A DNA stretch of 64,000 nt from contig JAJSPD010000041.1 of assembly GCA_021307315.1 (NCBI GenBank), forward strand, positions 359,593 to 423,592, written 5' to 3'. A program made the translations under genes and the position numbers. Numbering within the stretch: the first letter of the stretch is position 1; every line of letters begins with the position of its first letter. Positions 21,095 through 31,200 of the stretch are shown here, piece by piece. Source of the DNA: Bisporella sp. PMI_857. Its lineage: Eukaryota > Ascomycota > Leotiomycetes > Helotiales > Helotiaceae. The notes below the pieces were generated by a model. The model was given only the letters and a program-made list of their open reading frames with translations, was not told the DNA's origin and ran no database searches.

Positions 21095-22213
21095 TTCACT
21101 GAACGCAAAGAAAAGGCTCGTACGAAGCAGCAAGGCAATCGAGAATGGTCTACGGTTATTCAAGGAATTAGTGCAGATGGGTTTGCGGTGCCGCCATATA
21201 TTATTGTTGCGGGCAAAACTCACTTGTCGTCCTGGTATGAAAACAGTCAATTGCGGCACGATTGGGTTATTGCAGTAACTGCAAATGGCTGGACTACAAA
21301 TGAGCGAGGTTTAGATTGGATTCAGCACTTTGATCGACATACAAAACCTCGTACGAAAGGTGTATATCGACTTTTGATTCCTGACGGGCACGAGAGTCAT
21401 CATTCGACCGATTTTGAGCTATATTGCAAAGATCACAACATTATTACTTTATGTATGCTTGCTCATTCGTCTCACGAGCTTCAACCTCTTGATGTTGGGT
21501 GTTTTCGAGCTTTAAAACGTTCGTACGGCGCTGAAATTGAAAAATTGATGCGCGCGCATATTACCCACATTTCGAAGGAAGACTTTTTTCCTGCATTTCA
21601 CGCTGCGTTTCGTGCGGCACTTATAGAGTCAAACATTCGAGGAGGATTCCGCGGAACTGGTTTAGTGCCGTACGATCCGCAACATGTGATTTCACAGCTT
21701 GATATTCGAGTTTCTACGCCAACTCCGTCGCCAACTTCGTCCGATCTGCCTGCGGCATGGGAGCCAAAAACGCCGCACAACGTGATCGAAACGCAATCAC
21801 ATACTAAATATGTGAAAGAAAAGATTGTACGACATCAAGATAGCTCGCCAACCGCGCTTTTGTCAAGTGTAGATCAGTTTGCAAAAAGTGCAACGCGTGC
21901 AATCCACGAGCTGGTTTTGTTACGCGAAGAAAACGCCGCATTGCGTAAAGCAAATGATGAACTTAGTCGACGCCGTCGTACGAAAAAACGTCGAATTCAA
22001 GACGGAGGATCACTTAGTTTACAAGATGCGCAAGATTTTCAAGCTCAAACTGACGTTAACGCGCAGTTACAGACTGATTTGGTTCAAAGTAGTGGCCGTA
22101 CAAAGGTTGGCGGGCCGCAACAACGACGATGTAAAGCGTGCGGAGAATTTGGACACAACGTACGAACATGCAAGAATGGTAGAATTGAGCTTGATAATTC
22201 TGATTCTGAATAA
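21095..22213 (+). pseudogene. 5'-truncated pogo/Fot-type Tc1-mariner transposase
   Basis: Open from 21095 after an in-frame TAA at 21092. It starts in the middle of the DDE domain as RTKQQGNREWSTVIQGISAD, then PPYIIVAGKTHLSSWY. The block LIPDGHESHHSTDFELYC (second catalytic Asp) is followed by LAHSSHELQPLDVGCFRALK (third). The C-terminus carries a leucine-rich heptad stretch (about 22015-21900 region: LVLLREENAALRKANDELS), a basic patch (RRRRTKKRR) and a CCHC zinc knuckle (CKACGEFGHNVRTC). The N-terminal CENP-B-like HTH domains and the first catalytic Asp are missing, so it cannot work alone. Its right end has a duplicated GCCAACTCGCTTGTG motif. Confidence 0.88.
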
Positions 22214-22279
22214 CTTTAATAATTTAATTAATTAATAGTTGTGTTATTTAACGTTTTGTTTGTACGCCAAGAAAAATCT

Positions 22280-22311
22280 GCCAACTCGCTTGTGCGGCCA
22301 ACTCGCTTGTG
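22280..22311. repeat. Right terminal repeat of the pogo element
   Basis: GCCAACTCGCTTGTG occurs twice (22280-22294 and 22297-22311) some 70 bp after the transposase stop, ending close to a TA. This is the likely terminal/subterminal repeat. The left partner was not found. Confidence 0.55.
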
Positions 22312-22502
22312 AACTACGTTATTAATATTTTATATAAAATTAATAATTTTTATTAAATCTATTTGAATGCAATTATAAATATTAAAATATTGTGCAACAG
22401 CGTTAACATAAAAGCGTTAATAGTATTAAATTTATTAAAATTAAACCAATTTTCCAAAGTTTAAACTAAAAATTAAATTACAAAAATATTCTCTTTTTGT
22501 AA

Positions 22503-22739
22503 GGTGCTGGAGTAGTGTGGCACAAATCAACTCATATTGAACAAAGACTAATCTCTACCCTCTCTACTACGTCCCGAGCCCGGTGCTGGAGTAGTGTGGC
22601 ACAAATCAACTCATATTGAACAAAGACTAATCTCTACCCTCTCTACTACGTCCCGAGCCCGGTGCTGGAGTAGTGTGGCACAAATCAACTCATATTGAAC
22701 AAAGACTAATCTCTACCCTCTCTACTACGTCCCGAGCCC
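22503..22739. repeat. Three perfect 79-bp tandem copies
   Basis: The unit starts GGTGCTGGAGTAGTGTGGCA and ends TACGTCCCGAGCCC. Copies begin at 22503, 22582 and 22661 and appear identical, so the duplication is very recent or kept uniform. Confidence 0.9.
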
Positions 22740-22819
22740 CCTACTTATACCCTCCGAACCCCTGGCGGCTCCCTTCGTGCCCATACATGCCAAGTCTCAG
22801 TGCCTTTACCGAGCCCCCT

Positions 22820-23140
22820 TCATTGCCCCTCAGCACGTGACATCCTGGCGCCTGACACTTTTTCATATTCTTCTTTTTCGTTTTCTTTTTTAATATTTTC
22901 TTCGCTATTGATAATTCCTAAATTTTTTAAACAAATAATCTTTTCGAAAGTATCTTTATTAAGTCGATTTCTTAATTTATTAATAATTAAAGCGCCGTGC
23001 GAAAAAAATCTTTCCGAAAACGCGCTAATAGCCGGAATTTGCAAATATTTTCTAACTATCAATAATAAAACCGAGTATTTATCTTTATTAGCAAGCCAAT
23101 ATTGTAAAAGCTTAATTTATAAAAAAGTTAATAAAAAGAA
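22820..23140 (-). pseudogene. hAT transposase C-terminal (dimerisation) fragment
   Basis: Reading the minus strand: WLANKDKYSVLLLIVRKYLQ, then IPAISAFSERFFSHGA, LIINKLRNRLNKDTFEKII and CLKNLG. This is the hAT dimerisation region (Trp block, IPATSASSER block, K-RNRL block). Only this end of the transposase is present. The DNA is AT-rich, consistent with decay. Confidence 0.8.
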
Positions 23141-23172
23141 TTAAAAACAAAATTTGACTTACGTTTTTAATA

Positions 23173-23941
23173 GTGTAACAAATAGAGGGCAACAGGAGGA
23201 ATTGCAATATAACAGGTGAGAACACTTGACAAGCGCTGTGGTTGCAATAGTAATGTATTGATATTAGAAGTATGCTTGTGAGTCTAAAGAGAAAAACTCA
23301 GGCTTACTTTTTTCCAAGAAGCTTTGGCTGTTCCTTATATCCTTAACAATGCTTAACAGTACTAAACCGACCTGTGATACTGTAAACCAATTCTAACCGA
23401 CTTTAGTGTAAACTATCCTTAAACCGATTGTGGCCTATTGTAAAACCGCCCCTAACCGGCTCTGGCTGTCACCGCTGTAAACCTTCCTTAAACCGATCGT
23501 GGCCTATTGTAAAACCATCCCTAACCGGCTCTGGCTGTAACAGTCAGCCGAAGGTTTTTCAGCTGTAATACTTTCAGGGCTGCAAGCTGCACGCTCCGCC
23601 CATGGCCAGCCACGGGCTTACAGCTACAGCAGCTCCAGCAGCCACAGGCTCACAGCTCCAGCAGCTCCAGCAGCCACAGGCTTACAGCTACAACAGCTCC
23701 AGCAGCCACAGGCTCACAGCTACAACAGCTACAGCAGCCACAGGCTCACAGCTACAGCACAGTGAAAGATATAAGGAACAGCTAGAGCTTTCTGAACAAA
23801 GCAAGCTTGAGTTTTTTTCCTTCCATGCTAGACTTACAAGCATACTTCTAATATTAATTCATCACTATTGCAACGACACCGCTAGTCACATATCTTATCT
23901 GTTATATTGCAATCCCTCCTGCTGCCCTCTATTTGTTACAG
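23173..23941. mobile_element. Foldback-type element with long inverted repeats (769 bp), TA-flanked
   Basis: About 165 bp at the left (TGTAACAAATAGAGGGC, AGGA, ATTGCAATATAACAG and so on) is repeated in inverse orientation at 23770-23941, at roughly 80 percent identity with small indels. A TA dinucleotide flanks both ends (23171-23172 and 23942-23943), as for Tc1/mariner-type insertions. The middle holds two copies of a 69-bp degenerate repeat (AAACCGATYGTGGCCTATTG at 23421 and 23490) and a CAGC-rich minisatellite. It has no transposase. Confidence 0.65.
23600..23765. repeat. CAG-rich minisatellite
   Basis: Repeats of CACAGCTMCARCAGCTMCAGCAGCCACAGG-like units within the foldback element. They give a spurious Gln-rich open frame (QLQQLQQPQ) that I do not regard as a gene. 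Confidence 0.7.
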
Positions 23942-23943
23942 TA

Positions 23944-23979
23944 TATAACTCTAGAGTTCAACTCTAATTGTATACACTG
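23944..23979 (-). repeat. hAT element terminus
   Basis: Read on the minus strand from 23979: CAGTGTATACAATTAGAG, TTGAACTCTAGAGTTATA. This matches the start of the hAT relic at 35745 (CAGTGTAATAAATTTGAG, TCAAACTCTAGAGTTATA). It is the likely 5' end of the hAT copy whose C-terminal fragment lies at 22820-23140. Confidence 0.6.
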
Positions 23980-23995
23980 GTCGTTGATACTATGA

Positions 23996-24460
23996 ACGGC
24001 AAAAGACTGATATACCACCATTTTTCGATCAAAACCCTTATATACCACTATTTTGGTTTGGATGGGACTCGGATACCACAATTGTGGTATATCAGGTAGA
24101 GATCCAAAAAAGAGTGGTATATCAGGAACGGAGGTACAACCCGTATAGCAAGCCTGTAATATAGAAAGAAGTACTAAATTCAAAATCGACTTATATTAAT
24201 TGATTTATAACTATAACAGGTGGGTTATGTGACCGAATCCCTTATTCACTCCACCATTCACTCAGGACCTAACATACCAACAATGAGGTATCAGTATGCA
24301 AAATGATGGTATTTCAGTCCTGCTACTGTAAAACGGGTGGTAGACCGAAATACCATCATTTTGCATGCTGATACCTCAGATACCACTGTTTTGATGCCAA
24401 GGTAAAATAGTGGTATATCAGGGTTTTGATTGAAAAATGTTGTATTTGAGTCTTTTGCCG
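23996..24460. mobile_element. Inverted-repeat (MITE-like) element, 465 bp, with 8-bp duplication
   Basis: TACTATGA is found exactly at 23988-23995 and 24461-24468. The ends are inverted repeats of about 75 bp starting CGGCAAAAGACT, with the shared stretch ATCAAAACCCT followed by ATATACCACTATTTT. The middle contains a second, nearly perfect inverted repeat and an 18-bp palindrome (ATACCACAATTGTGGTAT). It has no coding capacity. Confidence 0.82.
24285..24377. repeat. 35-bp hairpin inside the MITE-like element
   Basis: 24285-24319 and 24343-24377 are inverse copies with two mismatches in 35 bp, separated by a 23-bp loop. Transcribed RNA would form a strong stem. Confidence 0.85.
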
Positions 24461-24695
24461 TACTATGAATCCAACATGCAACCTATGTCACCGTTGTGTT
24501 CAAGTGTCAAACGGCTCATATAGGTAATAGTATCATAGAAAATAGGTCGAATAAGGCATACTTATTTGATTGTAGAACTAAGTAAGAATACTATCTAGGT
24601 AGTGATAAATAGGGATGGAAATGCCAAGAGCTGACTAAGCAAAACTAGGCCGATAGGCTTGGCTGTTCAACACCAAGGTAGACAGGCGCCTCTCG

Positions 24696-24717
24696 AATAA
24701 TAAACCCCTCGACTTGA
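24696..24717. repeat. Left copy of a direct repeat flanking the 910-codon gene
   Basis: AATAATAAACCCCTC plus two variable bases and CTTGA. The same word with two mismatches is at 27865-27886 in the same orientation, 3.17 kb away, just outside the other end of the gene. Confidence 0.65.
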
Positions 24718-24796
24718 TGATAGAGATGCTGGGCTTTTCTGAGCCCCCCTATATAAGTCGTCTTTCCATCAAGTTGATAGCACTTCCAAAATTCAT

Positions 24797-27529
24797 CTAA
24801 ATATTGGCATCCCTCTCTTTACACTCCGCTGACTTTTCTTCCCATCCGCCGGTATTTATTGGGTGGCCATGCTGCCTATCATCTATCCGCCTTCGTTTCA
24901 CCCCCGGCAGATTAATGTCAAGCTCTGTCAACACCCTCTTGTCTCTACTATACTTTTCTTCTGCATGCTGGTCGCGCGCAAGCTCGATCTTCCTCTCTAG
25001 ATCTCCGAATGTGTGCCATTTGATTGAATTGTACAGGTACAGCACAATCAAGTCTTCGGTGAGCCCAGAAGGTATATCTGACGATCTGGCGTACATGTTC
25101 CTGTGAGTACGCACGTTATGCGTGCATTGCCATGCACTGATCTGCTCTGCCATAGAAGATGGCTCCCATGGATTGACATCTTTGACAGTATTCTCTACAT
25201 GCTTCTTCGCAATGGCGATAGAGGCTTGGCGGTAAAGTCCTATCTTCATAGGCATGGATGAGGCGTCTGTCAGACTATGAAGAGCCGAGCTCCCGTCGGT
25301 AGCGCTGAAGTGCTTGCGCGACGAGTGATATGAGACATACAGGTACGCAGTTCTCTCGGCGTCTTGCGGAGCTAATGCCTTTTGGAGCGAATCTGCAAAG
25401 GGTCTGATATACACGATATATAGGAAGAGAAGGCGAGCAACGGACTTTGGAACCGCGCGCACAACCCAGAAAGGCTTCTCGGTCGACCCTTTGAGCTTAG
25501 AGTTATCCGTCAATATAAGAATGGTCCCGTATCGTACGCAGATGTTCCTAATGTGCTCTCGAGAATTCGCCCACGTGACTAGATTGATCTCGGTCCCGCG
25601 TCCCGGCAGGCCAAAGGTAAGGTGGACCGCGGCGAAGAGTCTCCGAACCAAGGCGTCCACGTCGCGGAGATACTCCTGACAGCGGCCAACTCGGTACTGG
25701 AACTTCTCATCCATGAGACAGCGAGGGCTCTCGGCTGACGTGGCCGCTATTCTTAGAGCATGAAATGCTTTCTGGAGATTGTTGTGTTCGTCTGTCATAA
25801 ACGAGTATCCGACGTTCCAATTGGCCAGGTTATCATGGATCTGATCAAGGTTGGCGTCTGGATTAAGGCCATACATCAGCTGCTCCACCAGCTCCTCTGC
25901 AGCTAGTACAACGTCTACTCTCATCTGGTGGAAATCCCTCATTACAAGCGTCATGCTTTTCTTTGGCGTTTCCAGAACGAGGGTATCATCTGTTTCCTCG
26001 GTCGTCCGCCACATAGCCGTGACCTTCCCTCCTTCTCGCAGTCTTAGTTCGTTGCCCTTGAAGAGCAGGTCAAGCATGGCATCCAGCGGGTATGGGCTCC
26101 CGCGTCGGACGTACTTTGTCCTGATGTAATGGAGCCTATCTAGAGGGCTAGGGTACTGGGTTCGCGATGCTTCCGGTCGGTCAGGGGCGGTTAAACCGGC
26201 GTAAGGCCTCTCTGGGAGCGCATACTCCAAAAAGAGCAGTCTCGACATCCATACTAGCCCGGCGAGAATGGTGGTAAAGTCGCACGGCGCCTTCCAGAAA
26301 TGCGTCTTCTCATCGATCCCTAAGACTCCAACGAAGTGCATTATCGTGCAATCCTTATGGCTACCACCTGGGTGTGGGGTCGTGAGAAGACTAATCGATA
26401 TGTCAAAGAGTTGTACTGCCAAAACATCACGAGCACTATCGTCTGTCAGCTCCAGCTCCCAAGCCATTGTCAGTCGTTCGGCCACCTCTTCCGAGTACAC
26501 CCGGCCGTAGACCGCGTCTCTATCGCGTTGGTCAAAGTGATGCACACGGAAGATGTAGGAGACGAGCTGTCTCCAGCTGCGGAAGTACTTGTCCAGAGAA
26601 CTCTGCCGCTGACATCGCTTGAACGTATTCGCGTAGCACTGTCGTCGATGCTGTTGATCCAACGCGCAACCGGCGTCTCCGTTGTGTCCAAGGTGCAGAC
26701 ACCGCTCGAGCATCTGCTGCAGTGCTACCATAATAGCATGAAGCCTCTCTTCGAACCGTCCGTCCCAGCGTATCGTGAGCCCGGGTGTCCGCCGCCAGCC
26801 AGCGCCGGTTGGGCGAGGCAGAGGGTGGCTTCTTAGTGATGGTGAGGATCCTGAGTGGCCTACCCTTGAACCTCGTCGGCCACTTGGTGTGATGCTTGAG
26901 CCACGGCGTGCTCTCATCTCGACCCTTAGCGTCATCTTCTTGCTGGTTCCGTCTCCTCCTTTCCTTCCCTTCCCGTTCTTCAACCGTCCCTCTTTCCCGG
27001 CTTTCCCATATCCGGCTGCTTCCATCACTCGTTCGTAGGCTGTCTTCTGTGTTGGTGGTGTTTCACGCCGCACAATGCTACCGACGACCCAGTAGGTACC
27101 GCGAGTGTCGTTTACCCACCTCTGAACTCTCACTTTTTCAACAGTGTCCTGCCATCTCTGATCTTGCCTCCTCGGGTGCTCCTTCTCGACATGCGCTTTC
27201 AGAACGCCGTCTTCCTTCCGCGTGCCTCGGAGGTAGGGGCAGGCCCGACACCGCATGCCATCGAGGATAGGCAGGAAGGGGAGAGGATCAGAGCCGTGGG
27301 GAGGGGCTGCCAGCTCCACGAGGGTCGCCTTCGGCCGGGGGCGAACGGCCTGGGCAGCATTAAAGATGGGCTGCCATATTGCTGGCCGCAGCTTGTGGTC
27401 TGGGTTGAGACGTAAGTGGTTCTTAAGTTCGCGAGACGGTATAGCGGAGTTGTGCTTAGTGCGGAAAAGGGTACCGAACTCGGGAAGATAAATAATGCTT
27501 TCACCAAGGGACTGCGACTGAAAAATCAT
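24797..27529 (-). CDS. Large zinc-finger protein, possible tyrosine-recombinase-like element protein
   Basis: Uninterrupted frame of 910 residues. Near the N-terminus is a C2H2-like finger (C94, C97, H113, H118) within a GMRCRACPYL stretch. A Lys/Gly/Arg-rich linker (about 175-250) follows, and then a long helical domain. Around residue 640 is FGLPGRGTEINLV followed by a predicted strand and IYIRPFADSL-like helix, then SYHSSRKHF and GLYRQASIAIAKKHV (about 755-770). I remember this C-terminal pattern from fungal proteins near or fused to telomere-linked RecQ helicases (DUF3505-like). A GRGTEI arginine plus later Arg/His blocks could be a tyrosine-recombinase core; the nucleophile Tyr is not certain. 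Direct repeats at 24696 and 27865 bracket the gene, as expected for an element integrated by recombination. No helicase is attached. The GC content is higher than that of the flanks. Confidence 0.6.
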   Translation of the reverse strand: MIFQSQSLGESIIYLPEFGTLFRTKHNSAIPSRELKNHLRLNPDHKLRPAIWQPIFNAAQAVRPRPKATLVELAAPPHGSDPLPFLPILDGMRCRACPYLRGTRKEDGVLKAHVEKEHPRRQDQRWQDTVEKVRVQRWVNDTRGTYWVVGSIVRRETPPTQKTAYERVMEAAGYGKAGKEGRLKNGKGRKGGDGTSKKMTLRVEMRARRGSSITPSGRRGSRVGHSGSSPSLRSHPLPRPTGAGWRRTPGLTIRWDGRFEERLHAIMVALQQMLERCLHLGHNGDAGCALDQQHRRQCYANTFKRCQRQSSLDKYFRSWRQLVSYIFRVHHFDQRDRDAVYGRVYSEEVAERLTMAWELELTDDSARDVLAVQLFDISISLLTTPHPGGSHKDCTIMHFVGVLGIDEKTHFWKAPCDFTTILAGLVWMSRLLFLEYALPERPYAGLTAPDRPEASRTQYPSPLDRLHYIRTKYVRRGSPYPLDAMLDLLFKGNELRLREGGKVTAMWRTTEETDDTLVLETPKKSMTLVMRDFHQMRVDVVLAAEELVEQLMYGLNPDANLDQIHDNLANWNVGYSFMTDEHNNLQKAFHALRIAATSAESPRCLMDEKFQYRVGRCQEYLRDVDALVRRLFAAVHLTFGLPGRGTEINLVTWANSREHIRNICVRYGTILILTDNSKLKGSTEKPFWVVRAVPKSVARLLFLYIVYIRPFADSLQKALAPQDAERTAYLYVSYHSSRKHFSATDGSSALHSLTDASSMPMKIGLYRQASIAIAKKHVENTVKDVNPWEPSSMAEQISAWQCTHNVRTHRNMYARSSDIPSGLTEDLIVLYLYNSIKWHTFGDLERKIELARDQHAEEKYSRDKRVLTELDINLPGVKRRRIDDRQHGHPINTGGWEEKSAECKERDANI

Positions 27530-28225
27530 GGCGTCCTAAGAAAGGACTTTGTGAATATGTGTACGTTTGAAAAGTAGCAATATTCTACCAGAGACGCGTC
27601 GCGTCCGACAGTGCCTTGATACAGACATGAGCCGCGTGCGAGGACGTAAGCCGAGGCGCTAGTGTAGTCTTGCTGAGGGTGACTAGGGAAGATTGACACG
27701 ACATATCACGTGGATGGCGGAGCTAATCACGGTTGCAATTGAGTGGAGGTTTAATATCATTCATACTGTATGAGGTCGACGCGCCATTGCCGTGGTGGAA
27801 ATGACTACGGCGGCCTATTGTAGGTCGAAGTGCAATTTGGTGAAATTTGGCGGCCTCGAAGGGCAATAATAAACCCCTCCCCTTGAGAGAACTTAATTCA
27901 ACCTTTTTACCTGTATTGACCTACAGCTCTACGAGCTACAATACACTCTCTGCTACGCTCTATTGAATTCACGTACACAACGCAACAAAAATCGTTGCTC
28001 AATCGCGTATGCACGTCGAATAGTCTGCATACAGTAACTCAGCCAGTTTTGCCTCCTCGCAGCAATTCGATTGGTCACTGCCATCAGGCTCCCGTTCAGC
28101 TGAATCTACATGAGCGCAGCCTGAATTCAACCTTTATCTTAATTCAACACATACATACCGACTCTGCGACAAATAATCACCAAGAATCTCTTTTTCTTGA
28201 AATTCCCGAAAATCTGGTCTGACGA
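27530..28225. other. Intergenic between the 910-codon gene and the NLR gene
   Basis: It contains the right direct repeat (27865-27886) and pyrimidine-rich sequence typical of a fungal promoter or 5' leader ahead of the NLR start. No gene is recognised. Confidence 0.5.
27865..27886. repeat. Right copy of the direct repeat
   Basis: AATAATAAACCCCTC then CC and CCTTGA; pairs with 24696-24717. Confidence 0.65.
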
Positions 28226-31200
28226 ATGCGTCTTCTACAATACAACAGCGCTGGCCAGCTCGGCTTAACCAAGGACCTCGTTGGCGACGATATCCCCGAA
28301 TATGCTATCCTTTCGCACACATGGGGAGCGGACACAGATGAGGTCACCTTTAGAGACCTGATAGATGGTACCGGCCAGAGCAAGGCTGGCTACGGCAAGA
28401 TCCGGTTCTGTGCGCAACAGGCTGTAGACGATGGCCTACAATACTCCTGGGTGGACACTTGCTGTATCGACAAGTCAAGTAGCACCGAGCTTCAGGAGGC
28501 TATGAACTCAATGTTTCGCTGGTACCAGAATGCGGTCAAATGCTACGTTTATTTATCGGATGTTTGGGCAAGGAAGCGGAAAGAGAGCGATCGGTTCTCC
28601 GAGTGTACTTGGGAATCGGCTTTCCGAGGAAGCAGATGGTTTACACGCGGTTGGACTTTTCAAGAGCTTCTAGCTTCGGATTCAGTGGAATTCTTCTCCC
28701 GAGAAGGCAAGCAATTAGGTAACAAAAGAGCTTTAGAGCGACAAATCCATGAAACAACGGGAATTCCTATTACAGCGCTTCGAGGAACCCCTTTATCTCA
28801 GTTCGGCGTCGATGACCGATTCTTGTGGGCAGAAAACCGCTATACCACGCGCGAAGAAGACAAGGCATATTCGCTATTTGGCATTTTCGATATTCAAATT
28901 CCTCTCCTTTATGGCGAAGGGAGAGACAAGGCATTAAAACGACTCCGGGAGGAGATCGATAAACCTTTACAGGGTAACCGTAGAACATCGGTTTAACATC
29001 CTATATAATGATTAAAACGAGCACTAACTGCTGAGTCAGGACTCGATATTCTTCCGTTCGCTACTGATGCGCCGTTTAATTCGATTAACCTTCAAGACGA
29101 ACTTACCTGCCTTCCTAACACCCGAGTCGACCTGCTACAAGAGATATATAACTGGGCCGATAGGCAAGACGAATGGTGTATCTTCTGGCTTAATGGCTTA
29201 GCCGGTACGGGAAAATCGACGATTGCGCGTACTGTAGCCCGCAGATACTTTGAAGAGCGCCTTGGGGCCAGTTTCTTCTTCTCAAGGGGCGGTGGAGATG
29301 TGAGCCACGCCGGCAAGTTCTTTACAAGTATTGCCGTGCAGCTCGCGAACAACATACCGTCTCTTCGACAGTATATTTATAATGCTATTTCTAAGCACAA
29401 AGACATTGCGAACCAGTCTCTCCGTGACCAGTGGTACCAGCTTATTCTCCGCCCATTATCAAGGCTAGACAGCGGCTCATTTCTATCCTCGTACGTATTG
29501 GTAATCGATGCCCTTGATGAGTGTGACAAGGAAGAGCACATTCGGATAATTCTGGAACTCTTGGCCGAGGTTCGAATGTTGAAAACGGTCCGGCTTCGGG
29601 TCTTTCTGACTAGCAGACCTGAAATTCCGATACGACACGGTTTTTATCAGATCCCAGACACTGAACACCAGGACTTTGTACTCCACAATATATCCTCATC
29701 AATTGTAAACCACGACATTAGCATTTTTCTACGGTACAGCCTCGATTTCATTGCCGGTGAACGCTTTCTAGGTGCTGGCTGGCCAGGTGAGCAGATCGTC
29801 AAGCGTCTGGTCTGTAGTGCAAGTGGACTGTTTATCTGGGCGGCCACCGCATGCCGGTTTATCCGTGAAGGTAAGCGGTTTGCTGCAAAGAGATTGGATA
29901 TGATTCTGGAGAGCAGTAGCACTACTATAAATGCGCCGGAAGAGCACCTCAATGGGATTTACCTTACAGTTCTTCGGCACTCGATTTCTCCAGACTATAC
30001 ACCTGAAGAGGCAAAAGAGCTAGGTTTCACAGTCAAAACTTTGCTTGGAAGCATTGTAACTCTTTTCTCTCCGCTTTCTACCCAGTCTTTAAGCAAACTG
30101 CTTAATATTTCGCCAAAGGAAGTCGACCAGACACTAAATGACTTCCATGCTATTCTAGATATCCCAAAAGACGTATCCCAGCCACTCCGTCTACACCATC
30201 CTTCATTTCGCGATTTCCTGCTTAATAAGAAACGATGTAGTGATTCGAACTTTCTAGTTAATGAAAAGCAAGCCCATCGGATGTTAGCTAACTGCTGTAT
30301 CCGACTTATGTCTATGTTTCTCAAGCAAGATATTTGCGAGCAAGGGGCTCCCGGTGCACTTGTCGCAGATATACAAAATAGTCAGATAGAGCAATGTCTC
30401 CCGCTAGAAGTCAGGTATGCTTGTCTTTACTGGATTCAACATTTCCAGAAAAGTGATGCTCAACTTTACGACAACAACTACGTTTATCAATTCCTCCAAA
30501 AGCATTTTCTTCACTGGTTTGAGGCTCTTAGTTGGATCAGGAAAAGTTCAGAAGGGATTCTTGCGATACTTTCTTTAGAGTCTCAAGTTCAGGTAAAGTT
30601 TTTTTATTGCGAGTCCTATAACAGATCATAACTAATCTAAAAAAGGCAGATAAACTTCCTAATTTATATACTTTCCTCCATGATGCTAAGCGATTTGCTT
30701 TGTACAACCGATCTATTATTGAAAAGGCGCCTTTACAATTATATTGTTCGGCTCTTGTCTTTGCCCCAGAGAATAGCATCATCCGAAGACAATTTGGGAA
30801 GAATATTTCACCTTTAGTCGAAATGAAATCGCAAGTACAAGCAAACTGGGGCGCAGCACTGCAATCGTTCGAGGGCCACTTACTCGCAGTTAAGTCTGTT
30901 GCATTCTCACCCAACGGCAAACAGATCGTATCTGGATCGGATGACGAGACAGTGCGGCTTTGGGATGTAGTAACAGGCACAGCGTTACAGATGCTTAAAG
31001 GCCACGAGGACGTGGTTACTTCTGTTACATTTTCACCTGACAGCAAGCAGATTGTATCTGGATCATATGACCAAACAGTGCGACTTTGGGATGTAGCAAC
31101 AGGCGTAACGCTACAATCGTTCGAAGGCCACTTACACGCAGTTACGTCTGTTGCATTCTCACCCAACGGCAAACAGATCGTATCTGGATCGAATGACGAG

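Noticed and set aside
23021..23180. CRISPR-like array suggested by the repeated sequences here and at 22503
   Set aside because: The organism is a eukaryote, the copies are contiguous without spacers, and there are no cas genes.
23602..23967. Gln/Ser-rich 121-codon open frame
   Set aside because: It is the translation of the minisatellite inside the foldback element.
26336..26836. 166-codon plus-strand frame opposite the 910-codon gene
   Set aside because: Antisense to a long intact frame, with no motif of its own.
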